Of a stretch of 64,000 nucleotides of DNA, positions 27,784-37,176 are shown in pieces. Source of the stretch: Haemophilus haemolyticus (GTDB lineage Bacteria > Pseudomonadota > Gammaproteobacteria > Enterobacterales > Pasteurellaceae); NCBI RefSeq assembly GCF_003352385.1, contig NZ_CP031243.1, forward strand, positions 1,714,501 to 1,778,500. Direction: 5' to 3'. How positions within the stretch are numbered: position 1 is the first letter of the stretch; each line of letters starts with the position of its first letter. The position numbers and the translations under genes were made by a program. The notes below the pieces were generated by a model. That model was given only the letters and a program-made list of their open reading frames with translations. It ran no database searches and was not told the origin of the DNA.

Positions 27784-28499
27784 TCTAAATCAAGATCAAT
27801 CCGTTTTTCGACCGCACTTAGCATGCCATTTAAAATATTTAATTCATTTTTTTCAAGTTGAGCGCGATAATATAAACGCTTTAATTTTTGCATAACACCT
27901 TGATTTTGAATGAATCCGAGTGATTGATATACACGTTCCGTGTGCTCAAAAAAATAAGCGAGTTGTTCTGCTGTTGGATAGTTTTGTTCTATTAAAGAAA
28001 GTGAATTTTCCTTCTTATCTTTAGCTAAAAATGCCATGCGCAATTCATAGCTTACCAACTGTACCGCCATTGCCAAATTTAAAGAAGAATAATCAGGATT
28101 AGCTGGGATATTCAAATGGTAATGACATTTCAACAATTCTTCATTCGTTAATCCAATGCGTTCACGACCAAACACAATAGCTATCTTGCCTTCATGCGCT
28201 ACAACTTTCTCCGCGCATTCTCGAGGCTCGATCAAGGTACTTTGCAAATGACGTAAACGAGCACTTGTTCCAATCACTAAAGAGCAATCATTGACAGCTT
28301 CATCAAAACTATCGACAACTCTAGCATTTTTTACAATATCTTCTGCGCCAGCTGAAAGAGCATAAGATTGTTCATCAACGGATTTTGGTGAAACAAGACA
28401 AAGCTGGGTCAATCCCATTGTTTTCATTGCTCTAGCAGCAGAACCAATATTACCGCTATGCGAAGTCTCAATTAAAACAATACGAATATTTTCCAACAT
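27780..28499 (-). CDS. trmJ: tRNA Cm32/Um32 methyltransferase
   Basis: A 239-residue SPOUT-class methyltransferase that 2'-O-methylates position 32 of several tRNAs. The family blocks LIETSHSGNIGSAARAMKTMG, in shortened form, IVFGRERIGLTNEEL and NPDYSSLNLAMAVQLV form the knotted SAM site. It lies directly before iscR, as in E. coli. Confidence 0.93.
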   Translation of the reverse strand: MLENIRIVLIETSHSGNIGSAARAMKTMGLTQLCLVSPKSVDEQSYALSAGAEDIVKNARVVDSFDEAVNDCSLVIGTSARLRHLQSTLIEPRECAEKVVAHEGKIAIVFGRERIGLTNEELLKCHYHLNIPANPDYSSLNLAMAVQLVSYELRMAFLAKDKKENSLSLIEQNYPTAEQLAYFFEHTERVYQSLGFIQNQGVMQKLKRLYYRAQLEKNELNILNGMLSAVEKRIDLDLD

Positions 28500-28615
28500 A
28501 ATGATGTCCGACTAAAATTTAAGGATATTCTACCACAATAACCGCTAAAAATAGTCAAGAATTTAAGCAAATTAAAGAAATTTAAAATATTAGAGATGAA
28601 TAATAAAAATAAAAA

Positions 28616-28691
28616 TGGTGGGTTGTGAGAGGCTCGAACTCTCGACCGACGGATTAAGAGTCCGCTGCTCTACCAACTGAGCTAACAACCC
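28616..28691 (-). tRNA. tRNA-Lys (CUU)
   Basis: A 76-base cloverleaf with acceptor GGGTTGT/ACAACCC, anticodon arm CGGACTCTTAATCCG (anticodon CTT), T-arm GAGAGTTCGAGCCTCTC and an encoded CCA. It reads AAG codons. Confidence 0.93.
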
Positions 28692-28714
28692 AACTGGACA
28701 ACTAAATCAGAGAG

Positions 28715-28790
28715 TGGTGGGTCGTGAAGGATTCGAACCTTCGACCAACGGATTAAAAGTCCGCTGCTCTACCGACTGAGCTAACGACCC
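28715..28790 (-). tRNA. tRNA-Lys (UUU)
   Basis: A 76-base cloverleaf with acceptor GGGTCGT/ACGACCC, anticodon arm CGGACTTTTAATCCG (anticodon TTT), T-arm GAAGGTTCGAATCCTTC and an encoded CCA. It lies 23 bases upstream of the CUU isoacceptor, presumably co-transcribed. No protein gene occupies 28500-28942; apart from the two tRNAs and the pal terminator the gap is plain AT-rich sequence. Confidence 0.95.
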
Positions 28791-28887
28791 ACTGTGTTGA
28801 TGAATTAATGATAGCGCATTTATTTTAGAATCAAAAGAATAAATTCATTCTTTCAAACTAATTGATTAAATTACAAACGATGAAAAC

Positions 28888-28919
28888 AAAACAGGATCCA
28901 ATAAAATGGATCCTGTTTT
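28888..28919. terminator. Terminator at the end of the tol-pal operon
   Basis: AAAACAGGATCCA (28888-28900) pairs perfectly with TGGATCCTGTTTT (28907-28919). On the minus strand TTTTGTTTTC follows, downstream of pal. Confidence 0.85.
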
Positions 28920-28942
28920 TCAAGTATTAGAAATACTAAGAA

Positions 28943-29404
28943 TTAGTATGCTAACACTGCACGACGGTTTTTAGAATATGCAGCTTCATCGTGACCTAAT
29001 ACTGCAGGTTTTTCTTCACCGTAAGATACTGTGCCTAATTTACCAGCATCAACACCTTTACCAGCTAAATAACCTTTAACTGCATCTGCACGACGTTGAC
29101 CTAACGCGATGTTGTATTCTGGTGTACCGCGTTCGTCAGTGTTACCTTCTACTAATACTTTAGCAGCTGGAGTTGCATTTAAATATGCTGCGTGTGCATC
29201 TAAGATTTGAACGTATTCACCTTCGATGTTGTATTTGTCAAAACCGAAATATACGGTGTTGTAACGTTGTTGAAGATCAGAAACAGAGTAACCGCCAAAA
29301 GTTTGGCCTGCACCATTGCCTGCAGCATCGTTGTTAGATGAACTACAAGCAGCTAATGCAGCTACAGAACCTGCAACTAATAATGATTTAACAAATTTGT
29401 TCAT
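28943..29404 (-). CDS. pal: Peptidoglycan-associated outer-membrane lipoprotein (Pal, P6)
   Basis: A 153-residue lipoprotein with lipobox LAAC (Cys20) and an OmpA-like peptidoglycan-binding domain ([20 protein letters not shown], residues about 91-110). It links the outer membrane to peptidoglycan and works with TolQRAB in cell division. ATG at 29404 has a GAGGAG ribosome-binding site; the frame extends five codons upstream. Compared with H. influenzae P6 from memory, it has Asn59 and Glu61 (YNIEGEY) instead of Asp59 and Thr61, plus Gly33 and Ser42, changes associated with H. haemolyticus. Confidence 0.96.
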   Translation of the reverse strand: MNKFVKSLLVAGSVAALAACSSSNNDAAGNGAGQTFGGYSVSDLQQRYNTVYFGFDKYNIEGEYVQILDAHAAYLNATPAAKVLVEGNTDERGTPEYNIALGQRRADAVKGYLAGKGVDAGKLGTVSYGEEKPAVLGHDEAAYSKNRRAVLAY

Positions 29405-29429
29405 TAGATTTCTCCTCAATGAGTTTTAT

Positions 29430-30713
29430 TTATTTAGTTAAGTATGGCGACCAAGCAGGAAATTTCACTTGGCCATTACTTCCTGGAAGGCTCGCTTTGA
29501 AGCGACCATCTGCAGAAACTAATTGTAGCACCTTTCCTAAGCCTTGTGTAGAGCTATAAATAATCATAATTCCATTTGGTGAAAGACTTGGACTTTCGCC
29601 TAAGAAAGACGTACTAAGTACTTCTGATGCACCAGATGTGAGATCTTGTTTAACAACATTATTGTTTCCATTAATCATCACAAGGGTTTTGCCATCAGCG
29701 CTAATTTGTGCACTACCGCGACCACCAACCGGTGTTGCACCACCACCGTTTGCACTCATACGATAAACTTGTGGTGAACCACTTCTATCGGATGTAAATA
29801 AAATTGAGCTACCGTCCGGAGACCAAGATGGTTCTGTATTATTACCTGCACCACGAGTTAATTGAGCCGGAGCACCGCCGTGAGAACTCATCACGTAAAT
29901 ATTTAATGAGCCATCCTGTGAAGAGGCGAAGGCTAAACGTGAACCATCTGGAGAGAATGCAGGAGCACCATTATGTCCAGGGAAAGAAGCCACCACTTTG
30001 CGAGCACCAGAATTTAAATCTTGTACAACAAGTTGTGATTTTTTATTTTCAAAAGATACATACGCTAAACGTTGACCATCTGGAGACCAAGCTGGTGACA
30101 TGATTGGTTGAGAGCTACGATTTACGATAAATTGATTATAGCCATCGTAGTCTGCAACACGCACTTCATAGGGTTGTGAACCGCCATTTTTTTGCACAAC
30201 ATAAGCGATACGAGTTCTAAAGGCACCACGGATCGCAGTTAATTTTTCAAACACTTCATCACTAACAGTATGAGCACCATAGCGTAACCATTTATTTGTC
30301 ACTGTATAGCTATTTTGCATTAATACAGCCCCTGGCGTACCTGATGCACCAACGGTATCAATTAATTGATAAGTAATACTATAACCATTACCAGATGGAA
30401 CAACTTGTCCGACCACAATTGCGTCAATGCCAATATTAGACCAAGCTTCAGGATTTACTTCAGCTGCTGAAGTTGGACGTTGGGGCATCTGAGACACCGC
30501 AATAGGATTAAATTTACCACTGTTACGTAAATCATCAGCAACAATTTTGCTAATATCTTCCGGTGCAGATCCGGCAAACGGCACAACAGCTATAGGACGT
30601 GCACCATCAACCCCTTCATCAATTACAATGCGAACTTCATCATCTGCGAATGCATAGCTTGCAACAGCAAGTACAATCGCTAATACGCTCACTAAACGTT
30701 TTAATAATTTCAT
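29430..30713 (-). CDS. tolB: Periplasmic translocation protein TolB
   Basis: A 427-residue periplasmic protein: signal peptide of about 23 residues ending in SYAFA, N-terminal domain, then a six-bladed beta propeller with repeated WSPDG motifs. It binds Pal and TolA in the Tol-Pal system. ATG at 30713 is chosen over the in-frame start at 30737 because it gives the conserved MKLLKRLVS signal peptide and the family length. Confidence 0.96.
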   Translation of the reverse strand: MKLLKRLVSVLAIVLAVASYAFADDEVRIVIDEGVDGARPIAVVPFAGSAPEDISKIVADDLRNSGKFNPIAVSQMPQRPTSAAEVNPEAWSNIGIDAIVVGQVVPSGNGYSITYQLIDTVGASGTPGAVLMQNSYTVTNKWLRYGAHTVSDEVFEKLTAIRGAFRTRIAYVVQKNGGSQPYEVRVADYDGYNQFIVNRSSQPIMSPAWSPDGQRLAYVSFENKKSQLVVQDLNSGARKVVASFPGHNGAPAFSPDGSRLAFASSQDGSLNIYVMSSHGGAPAQLTRGAGNNTEPSWSPDGSSILFTSDRSGSPQVYRMSANGGGATPVGGRGSAQISADGKTLVMINGNNNVVKQDLTSGASEVLSTSFLGESPSLSPNGIMIIYSSTQGLGKVLQLVSADGRFKASLPGSNGQVKFPAWSPYLTK

Positions 30714-30754
30714 TTTGTTACCTTTAAAATTTAACAATAAATTTTTCTAAAGAA

Positions 30755-31912
30755 TTATCGAATATCAAAGTCAATAATTGGCGATTTATATTTCTCATAG
30801 ATATCATCCGATGGAGCTGCTGGAACTTTTTTCGTTCTAGCCACCGCACTTAATGCTGCTGTACAAATATCATCAGGACCTGAAATTTTTTGATATCCCA
30901 AGATTGTTCCATCTCGACTCAATTGAATTTTAATACGACAAACTTTTCCTGCAAAACTTGGATCTTTTAAGAAACGACGTTGAATCTCTTTCTTAATCAC
31001 TCCTGCGTATTGATCTCCTACTTTGCCACCATCGCCAGAACCAAGCGCTGCGCCGCTACCTTGAGTTCCACCTTTATTTGCATTTCCGCCTTTAGATGCA
31101 CTACCGCCACCAATATCTCCGCCATTTAAGAAATCATCTAAACTGGCTTGGTCCGCTTTTCGTTTTGCTGCATTCGCTTTAGCTTTAGCATCTGCAGCAG
31201 CCTTAGCTTTCGACTCTGCCGCAGCTTTAGCTTCTGCATCAGCTTTTGCTTTAGCATCAGCAGCGGCTTTAGCTTTTGCATCAGCTTCTGCTTTCGCTTT
31301 AGCCTCAGCTTTTGCTTTAGCAGCGGCTTCAGCTTTTGCCTTGGCTTCTGCTTCTTGTTTTGCTTTTTGTGCTGCAAGTTCTGCCGCTTTAGCTTTAGCC
31401 TCCTCTTCAGCTTGTTTTGCTGCTGCAGCTAAACGTTTAGCCTCTGCATCTGCTTTTAATTTTGCAGCTTCAGCCGCCTGTTTAGCTTTAGCCTCTTCAA
31501 CTTGCTTCTGTTTTTCCAACGCTTCTTGACGAGCTTGCTCTTGTTGTTTTTTTATTTCTTGCTGACGTTGCTGTTCTTGCTGACGTTTTAACTCTTCTTG
31601 TCGTTGAACTTCCTGTTGACGCTTAATCTCTTCTTGATTAGGTTGTGGCGGTTTTTCTTCAACAACGGGTTCTGGGCGTTTTTGTTTATCCGCTTTCCCT
31701 TTTTTCTGTTGTTGAATCCTACCCCATTCTTGCGCTGCAGAGCCAGTATCGACCATTACTGCCCCCATTGCATCACCATCACCTTCACCACCACCCATAA
31801 TTTCAACTGTATGGTAGAAAGAGCTGACAATCAACAATCCAAACAAAACAAGGTGCATCACTATAGAAATAACAAATGCATTTGCGCCTTTTTTTTGTCG
31901 ATTATTTTGCAC
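30755..31912 (-). CDS. tolA: TolA, periplasm-spanning Tol-Pal energiser
   Basis: A 385-residue inner-membrane protein. It has one N-terminal span (about 12-31, the SHLS-type anchor region), a long helical domain II made of low-complexity Ala/Lys/Glu/Gln repeats (about 85-275), a Gly/Ser hinge, and a globular C-terminal domain III (about 295-385) with CRIKIQLSRDG and Cys pairs. TolQR energise it to reach TolB-Pal. The repeat region is prone to length variation by recombination. Confidence 0.94.
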   Translation of the reverse strand: MQNNRQKKGANAFVISIVMHLVLFGLLIVSSFYHTVEIMGGGEGDGDAMGAVMVDTGSAAQEWGRIQQQKKGKADKQKRPEPVVEEKPPQPNQEEIKRQQEVQRQEELKRQQEQQRQQEIKKQQEQARQEALEKQKQVEEAKAKQAAEAAKLKADAEAKRLAAAAKQAEEEAKAKAAELAAQKAKQEAEAKAKAEAAAKAKAEAKAKAEADAKAKAAADAKAKADAEAKAAAESKAKAAADAKAKANAAKRKADQASLDDFLNGGDIGGGSASKGGNANKGGTQGSGAALGSGDGGKVGDQYAGVIKKEIQRRFLKDPSFAGKVCRIKIQLSRDGTILGYQKISGPDDICTAALSAVARTKKVPAAPSDDIYEKYKSPIIDFDIR

Positions 31913-31926
31913 GGTTACCTACTTAG

Positions 31927-32346
31927 TTAAATTGGGTTTGTCATTAAACCAACAGATTTAATTCCAGCAAGGTGGAGTAGATTAAGTGCTTTAATCACTT
32001 CTTCATAGGGAACTTCCTTAGCTCCACCTACTAAAAATAGTGTGTTATTATCTTTATCAAATTCTTGTCGAGATAACTGTGTCACCATTTCTTCCGTTAA
32101 CCCTTCTTGACGTTCTCCGCCAATAGAAATCGCATATTGTCCAATTCCTGAAACTTCAAGAATTACCGGCACTTTATCTTCATTAGATACATTTTGACTT
32201 TGTACTGAATCCGGCAATTCCACTTGTACGCTTTGGCTAATAATTGGTGCTGTTGCCATAAAGATCAACACAAGCACTAACAATACATCCAAAAACGGGA
32301 CAATATTAATTTCAGATTTAATATCTTTACGCTGACGACGAGCCAT
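31927..32346 (-). CDS. tolR: Proton-channel subunit TolR
   Basis: A 139-residue ExbD/TolR protein with one membrane span carrying the essential Asp (INIVPFLDVLLVLVLIFM, Asp20) and a periplasmic domain. Together with TolQ it converts proton-motive force to TolA movement. It lies 14 bases before tolA. Confidence 0.96.
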   Translation of the reverse strand: MARRQRKDIKSEINIVPFLDVLLVLVLIFMATAPIISQSVQVELPDSVQSQNVSNEDKVPVILEVSGIGQYAISIGGERQEGLTEEMVTQLSRQEFDKDNNTLFLVGGAKEVPYEEVIKALNLLHLAGIKSVGLMTNPI

Positions 32347-32368
32347 AATTCAAATCTCTCTTATTTTT

Positions 32369-32395
32369 CACCGCACTTAACGAAAGAGTGCGGTG
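32369..32395. terminator. Paired uptake-signal hairpin between tolQ and tolR
   Basis: CACCGCACT (32369-32377) pairs with AGTGCGGTG (32387-32395), inside the operon. On the minus strand no long T-run follows, so it more likely shapes mRNA stability than terminates. Confidence 0.5.
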
Positions 32396-32410
32396 TATTT
32401 TTTCTATATT

Positions 32411-33097
32411 TTAGTGTGGTGCTTTGCCGAAAGCTTGGCGATGTAAAATCGTCGTAAATTCATCAATAAAGTTACCGTAATTCTGTTCGATAGCATTCAC
32501 GCGTAAACTTAAACGGTTATAAGCCATTACAGCTGGAATCGCAGCAAATAAACCGATTGCAGTAGCAATCAATGCCTCGGCGATACCAGGAGCAACCATT
32601 TGTAAAGTTGCTTGCTTGGCACCACTTAATGCCATAAAAGCGTGCATGATACCCCAAACAGTTCCGAATAAACCAATATAAGGGCTAACAGAAGCTACTG
32701 TAGCCAAAAATGGTACGCGGCTTTCAAGGCTTTCAACTTCACGATTCATTGTAAGATTCATTGCTCGCGTGGTTCCTTTAATAATCGCCTCAGGCGCATC
32801 AGGATTCACTTGTTTCAAGCGAGAAAACTCTTTGAAACCAACAAAGAAAATTTGCTCACTACCAGTTAAAATATCACGACGATTTGATAATCCTTCATAT
32901 AGCTTATTCAAATCTTCACCAGACCAGAAACGGTCTTCAAAAGTATTCGCTTCTTTTAAAGCAGCCGTTAAAACTCGGCTACGTTGAATAATAATTGCCC
33001 AAGAAATAATTGAGAATGAAATCAAAATCACAATTACAAGTTGAACAACAATACTTGCTTTTAGAAAAAGATCTAAAAAATTCAATTCTGCAGTCAT
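32411..33097 (-). CDS. tolQ: Proton-channel subunit TolQ
   Basis: A 228-residue ExbB/TolQ family protein with three membrane spans (about 12-36, 135-158, 168-190) and the conserved [11 protein letters not shown] and [21 protein letters not shown] segments. It forms the pentameric channel with TolR. It lies 17 bases after ybgC. Confidence 0.97.
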   Translation of the reverse strand: MTAELNFLDLFLKASIVVQLVIVILISFSIISWAIIIQRSRVLTAALKEANTFEDRFWSGEDLNKLYEGLSNRRDILTGSEQIFFVGFKEFSRLKQVNPDAPEAIIKGTTRAMNLTMNREVESLESRVPFLATVASVSPYIGLFGTVWGIMHAFMALSGAKQATLQMVAPGIAEALIATAIGLFAAIPAVMAYNRLSLRVNAIEQNYGNFIDEFTTILHRQAFGKAPH

Positions 33098-33114
33098 TGC
33101 ATACTCCGAAAAGT

Positions 33115-33525
33115 TTATTTTAGGTTGTAAAACGCAGCTTTTACTTCTTTAGGAAGAGCCACGGGTTTCATATTGCCAAGATAAACACTGGCTACCTTGA
33201 CTGTAGCCTTTGATAACATCACCGTATCACGCATAAGTCGTTGCTCAAAAAGGATTGTTGCACCTTTTATCTCTATGACATCTGTTTCTACCGTGAGTAA
33301 ATCATCCAATTTTGCCGCAACGCAATAATCAATAGCGAGCGATTTGACAACAAACGCAAGTTGTTGTTCTTGTAATAAAGTTTGCTGCGTAAAATTTAAC
33401 GCTCGCAAATATTCTGTTCTAGCCCGCTCAAAAAAATGCAAATAACGAGCATGATACACAACGCCACCAGCATCAGTATCTTCATAATATACTCGAACGG
33501 GAAGATGGAAGGTTTTTTCTGACAT
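33115..33525 (-). CDS. ybgC: Acyl-CoA thioesterase YbgC
   Basis: A 136-residue hot-dog-fold thioesterase with the signature [24 protein letters not shown] (shortened: [15 protein letters not shown]), where Asp18 is the likely catalytic residue. The family hydrolyses short-chain acyl-CoA and interacts with phospholipid synthesis. It is the first gene of the classical tol-pal cluster. Confidence 0.94.
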   Translation of the reverse strand: MSEKTFHLPVRVYYEDTDAGGVVYHARYLHFFERARTEYLRALNFTQQTLLQEQQLAFVVKSLAIDYCVAAKLDDLLTVETDVIEIKGATILFEQRLMRDTVMLSKATVKVASVYLGNMKPVALPKEVKAAFYNLK

Positions 33526-33603
33526 TATTAAGCTTTGCCCACCGCAATAGGTCGGATATTTTAGAACCTGTTTTTTAGATAAGCAATACGCCGAAGAAAA
33601 AAA

Positions 33604-33897
33604 TCATCCTCGTAAATAAAAATGCTCTACAGCACTAATCAATATAATGATATAAGCGATATAAGGTAAGAAAATTAGTTTCCAAATTACGCTTTTAATT
33701 TCAAATCCGATTCCATGAATCCAAACCGTAATCAATCCCCAAAAGATCATCAAAATCCACCAAGGAGAATCATTTCGTAACAACGTTGAAAAATTATCAA
33801 TATTAAGGAAAAATACGGCTGTTAGTCCTAGCGCTAAAATAAATGAAAGGGTTCGAAACGAACCCTTATTAATTAATTGATAGAGTGAATGAATCAT
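33604..33897 (-). CDS. ybgE: YbgE, cytochrome bd operon membrane protein
   Basis: A 97-residue inner-membrane protein with three hydrophobic segments and the conserved IWIHGIGFEIKS-type loop (VWIHGIGFE). The role is not established, but it is co-conserved with cydABX. The frame is open to 33933, overlapping cydX; ATG at 33897, one base after the cydX stop, is the sensible start (MIHSLYQL). Confidence 0.85.
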   Translation of the reverse strand: MIHSLYQLINKGSFRTLSFILALGLTAVFFLNIDNFSTLLRNDSPWWILMIFWGLITVWIHGIGFEIKSVIWKLIFLPYIAYIIILISAVEHFYLRG

Positions 33898-33898
33898 A

Positions 33899-33997
33899 TT
33901 ACTCGTCAAATTTTCCTGCTTTTTCTTTGCCAATGGTTAATTTTGCACTGGCAAATATAGCTAATAACACACCCACTACCCAAATTACATATAACAT
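33899..33997 (-). CDS. cydX: CydX, small subunit of cytochrome bd oxidase
   Basis: A 32-residue single-span peptide, MLYVIWVVGVLLAIFASAK to its first basic residue, with the CydX signature Tyr3-x-x-Trp6-x-x-Gly9. It stabilises the haem centres of CydAB. ATG at 33997 has a GGAG ribosome-binding site; the gene lies 10 bases after cydB and is easily missed because of its size. Confidence 0.92.
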   Translation of the reverse strand: MLYVIWVVGVLLAIFASAKLTIGKEKAGKFDE

Positions 33998-34007
33998 ATT
34001 AATCTCC

Positions 34008-35144
34008 TTAGTATAATGAGTGTTTATTTTCATCAATGAAATTCGCATCTAAGCGGCCAAACATCTTCGCATAAGACCAAATAGTATAAGCTAAAGAAAT
34101 AGCCACAAAGATAAGTGCAAAAATCAACATTAACGTTAATGTTAATTCACTTGAAGTTGCATCCCACATTAACAAACTCTGTTCAGGGTGTGAGCTTGAA
34201 GGCATAACAAATGGGAACATAGATACTGCAGCAGTAATAATTACACCGGCCATTGTTAATGCAGAGAAAAAGAATGCGAAACCACAACGATTAGCTTTAG
34301 AAAATGCCGCATTTAATAGCGCAGCAACTACTGCTAATGCAGGGAAAATCCAAAGAATTGGCATTTCATTGAAATTTCTAAACCATGCACCAGTTTCGAC
34401 AGCAACTTCTTTATTCATTGGAGAAGATGGAGCGTAATGATCCACTACACTCGTTACTACATAACCCTCTTTAAAGTATAACCATGCTCCAGCTAATACA
34501 AACGCAATTAAAGTGACAATCGCACCGATTTGGCTCACTGAGCGAGCGCGATCACGCAATTCTTCGGTTGTTTTCATTTGTAACCAGTTCGCACCGTGAG
34601 TTACAAGCATTGATAAGCTAATAACACCACACAATAATGCAAATGGATTTAATAATTCAAAGAATGAACCGGTATAAGTTACTTGAGTCAATTCGTTGAA
34701 ATGGAATGGAACACCTTGTAATAAATTACCAAAAGCCACACCAAATACTAATGCTGGAACAAAACCACCTGCGAATAGTCCCCAATCCCAAACAGAACGC
34801 CAAGTCGGGTTATCAATTTTTGCACGATATTCAAAACCCAATGGGCGTAAGAATAACGCAGCTAAAACCAATACTAAAGCGATGTAGAAACCTGAGAATG
34901 AAACTGCATATACAATTGGCCATGCCGCAAATACTGCGCCGCCTGCAGTTAACAACCAAACTTGGTTACCATCCCAATGTGGGGCAATAGAGTTGATCAT
35001 AATACGGCGTTCCACTTCTTTTTTACCTGTTACAGGTAAAAGTGCAGTCACGCCCATATCAAATCCATCAGTTACAGAGAAACCGATCAATAATACAACG
35101 ACTAACACCCACCAAATAAAACGTAGAAATTCATAATCAATCAT
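34008..35144 (-). CDS. cydB: Cytochrome bd ubiquinol oxidase subunit II
   Basis: A 378-residue membrane protein with about nine spans, N-terminal FIWWVLVVVLLIGFSVTDGFD and HWDGNQVWL blocks typical of CydB. It forms the oxidase with CydA, reducing O2 to water at high affinity. It lies 14 bases after cydA. Confidence 0.97.
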   Translation of the reverse strand: MIDYEFLRFIWWVLVVVLLIGFSVTDGFDMGVTALLPVTGKKEVERRIMINSIAPHWDGNQVWLLTAGGAVFAAWPIVYAVSFSGFYIALVLVLAALFLRPLGFEYRAKIDNPTWRSVWDWGLFAGGFVPALVFGVAFGNLLQGVPFHFNELTQVTYTGSFFELLNPFALLCGVISLSMLVTHGANWLQMKTTEELRDRARSVSQIGAIVTLIAFVLAGAWLYFKEGYVVTSVVDHYAPSSPMNKEVAVETGAWFRNFNEMPILWIFPALAVVAALLNAAFSKANRCGFAFFFSALTMAGVIITAAVSMFPFVMPSSSHPEQSLLMWDATSSELTLTLMLIFALIFVAISLAYTIWSYAKMFGRLDANFIDENKHSLY

Positions 35145-35158
35145 AATTCATCTCCTGC

Positions 35159-36730
35159 TTATTTAGATGATTGTTCAAAGTAGTATTTGCCGGTTTTTAA
35201 CGCACTAGGACCCAAACGCGCATATTTAAACATCAAATACATCTCAACAATAATGAACGCAAGATAAAGCGCACAAATTAAACCAATAGAGAACCATAAA
35301 TCGCCAGTACTTAACTGAGACGCCGATACCCCAACAGGTAAAACTTCATAAATTGCCCATGGTTGACGACCAAATTCAGCTAAGAACCAACCAAATTCAA
35401 TCGCTAAGAATGGCAATGGAATACTCCAAAGCAATGCTTTAAGTAATAAGCGAGAAGAAGTCACTTTGTTACGTAAATTCTGAACAAATGCACCGAAAGC
35501 TAATAAGATAATTAAACCACCAGCCGCTAACATACCACGGAAAGCCCAGAAGTTAGGACCTACATTTGGAATAGTATCACGCGCAGCTTGTTTAATTTGT
35601 TCCTCAGTCGCATCAACAATATTATTTGTGTAGCGTTTTAACAATAAACCGAAACCAAGATCTTTTTTAACTTCATTAAATTGTGCTTTTGTTTCTTCAT
35701 TTACTTGGCCATTTGCTTTTTTCTCAGCCTTTAATTGAGTAAACAATTCATAAGCATGAATACCGTTACGTACACGATTTTCATTTAATAATTGAAGATC
35801 TTTCAAGCCAGTAATTTCTTTATCTACAGAGCGAGTAGCAATTAAACCACCAAGATAAGGAATTTCAATCGCAAAATCATTTTTCATTTCTGTCGAATTA
35901 GGGATTGCGACTGGATGGAATGGTGCTGGAGCTGCATGAGTATCAAACTCAGCTTCCATTGCAGCCAATTTCACAGGTTGTGCTTTACCGATGTCATAAC
36001 CTGATTCATCACCCATAATTAATACAGCTGATGCAGCAATAAAACCAAATGTTGCCGCGACAGAGAATGAACGTTTAGCAAAACCAATATCGCGACCTTT
36101 TAATAAATAGAATGCGCTGATACCTAATACAAACATTGCACCGGTTGTATAACCTGCTGTTAATGTGTGTAAGAATTTACTTTGCGCAACTGGATTTAAC
36201 CAAAGATCTAAGAAGCTCGTCATTTCCATACGTACTGTCTCAAAATTAAATTCTGAGCCAGCTGGAGACTGCATCCAACCATTAGCAACTAAAATCCACA
36301 TTGCAGATAAGTTCGAACCGAAAGCTACACAATATGTAGCAAGTAAGTGTTTACCTTTAGTTAAACGATCCCAACCAAAGAAGAATAACCCCACAAAAGT
36401 TGATTCTAAGAAAAAGGCTAGTAACGCTTCAATCGCTAATGGCGCACCAAAAATATCACCTACATAATGAGAATAATAAGACCAGTTAGTACCGAATTGG
36501 AATTCCATAATGATACCTGTGGTCACCCCAAGGGCGAAGTTAATACCAAATAACTTACCCCAGAATCTTGTCATATCTTTATAAACTTCTTTGCCTGTCG
36601 CCACATAAATGGTTTCCATAATCACAAGGACGAATGACAAACCTAATGTCAGCGGCACGAAAATGAAGTGATACAACGCAGTTAAAGCAAACTGCAAGCG
36701 AGAAAGGTCAACAACGTCCAACATTCTCAA
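35159..36730 (-). CDS. cydA: Cytochrome bd ubiquinol oxidase subunit I
   Basis: A 523-residue membrane subunit carrying haems b558, b595 and d. The N-terminal [19 protein letters not shown] block contains the haem ligand His21 (His19 in E. coli numbering). The [12 protein letters not shown] motif is near the C-terminus. The length indicates the long Q-loop form. It is the first gene of the run; FNR- and CRP-like sites lie upstream, fitting micro-aerobic induction. Confidence 0.97.
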   Translation of the reverse strand: MRMLDVVDLSRLQFALTALYHFIFVPLTLGLSFVLVIMETIYVATGKEVYKDMTRFWGKLFGINFALGVTTGIIMEFQFGTNWSYYSHYVGDIFGAPLAIEALLAFFLESTFVGLFFFGWDRLTKGKHLLATYCVAFGSNLSAMWILVANGWMQSPAGSEFNFETVRMEMTSFLDLWLNPVAQSKFLHTLTAGYTTGAMFVLGISAFYLLKGRDIGFAKRSFSVAATFGFIAASAVLIMGDESGYDIGKAQPVKLAAMEAEFDTHAAPAPFHPVAIPNSTEMKNDFAIEIPYLGGLIATRSVDKEITGLKDLQLLNENRVRNGIHAYELFTQLKAEKKANGQVNEETKAQFNEVKKDLGFGLLLKRYTNNIVDATEEQIKQAARDTIPNVGPNFWAFRGMLAAGGLIILLAFGAFVQNLRNKVTSSRLLLKALLWSIPLPFLAIEFGWFLAEFGRQPWAIYEVLPVGVSASQLSTGDLWFSIGLICALYLAFIIVEMYLMFKYARLGPSALKTGKYYFEQSSK

Positions 36731-36935
36731 CTCCTCTGTATAAACAACATTAGTTCCAATGATGATTAAAAAGGCAAAGCCTTAAATAATCCCTAATCAC
36801 TCAACTCCAATCAGCTAAGCTTAAATTGGTTTATCTACATAATCATTCTCAAATAGTTAAAAAACACCAATTATTATAGAGATAAGCCAAATTGGCGGGT
36901 ATTCTACTACTAAATACAAGGATAAAAAACAGTAA

Positions 36936-36957
36936 AAACGATATCTAGATCACATTT
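36936..36957. promoter_or_regulatory. CRP-like site upstream of cydA
   Basis: The right part ATCTAGATCACATTT is identical to the CRP consensus; overall 19 of 22 positions match, with the changes in the left half-site. It lies about 210 bases before cydA. Confidence 0.5.
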
Positions 36958-37003
36958 TTGACATAAGACATAAAATACCTATTATTTATTAAAGATAATT
37001 TAA

Positions 37004-37017
37004 TTGATATAAATCAA
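37004..37017. promoter_or_regulatory. Consensus FNR box in the cydA/DUF5339 intergenic region
   Basis: TTGATATAAATCAA is a perfect match to the FNR consensus TTGAT-N4-ATCAA. It sits between cydA (274 bases away) and the divergent small secreted-protein gene (160 bases away) and could serve either. Confidence 0.7.
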
Positions 37018-37051
37018 TTTTGCTATTTTTTGTACAAAAATATACGTTACA

Positions 37052-37067
37052 CGTGATCCTTATCACA
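37052..37067. promoter_or_regulatory. Second CRP-like site, nearer the DUF5339 gene
   Basis: CGTGATCCTTATCACA matches TGTGA-N6-TCACA at 9 of 10 positions. It is 110 bases before the divergent gene at 37177, a better distance for that gene than for cydA. Confidence 0.5.
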
Positions 37068-37176
37068 ATTTACAACAATAAATGACTTCAAAAGCTAGAC
37101 ATACTAAGTATATTTTGCTATTTTCCCGCCTAGTTTAATTTTTAGATTTCATAATAAAGAGAAACAAGGACTTAAA

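Noticed and set aside
31148..31432. Phe/Ser/Cys-rich plus-strand frames opposite tolA
   Set aside because: They are the complement of the Ala/Lys repeat region of tolA; the odd composition is a mirror of that low-complexity stretch.
36836..36853. Fur box before cydA
   Set aside because: ATAATCATTCTC resembles one half of a Fur box, but the other half is absent.
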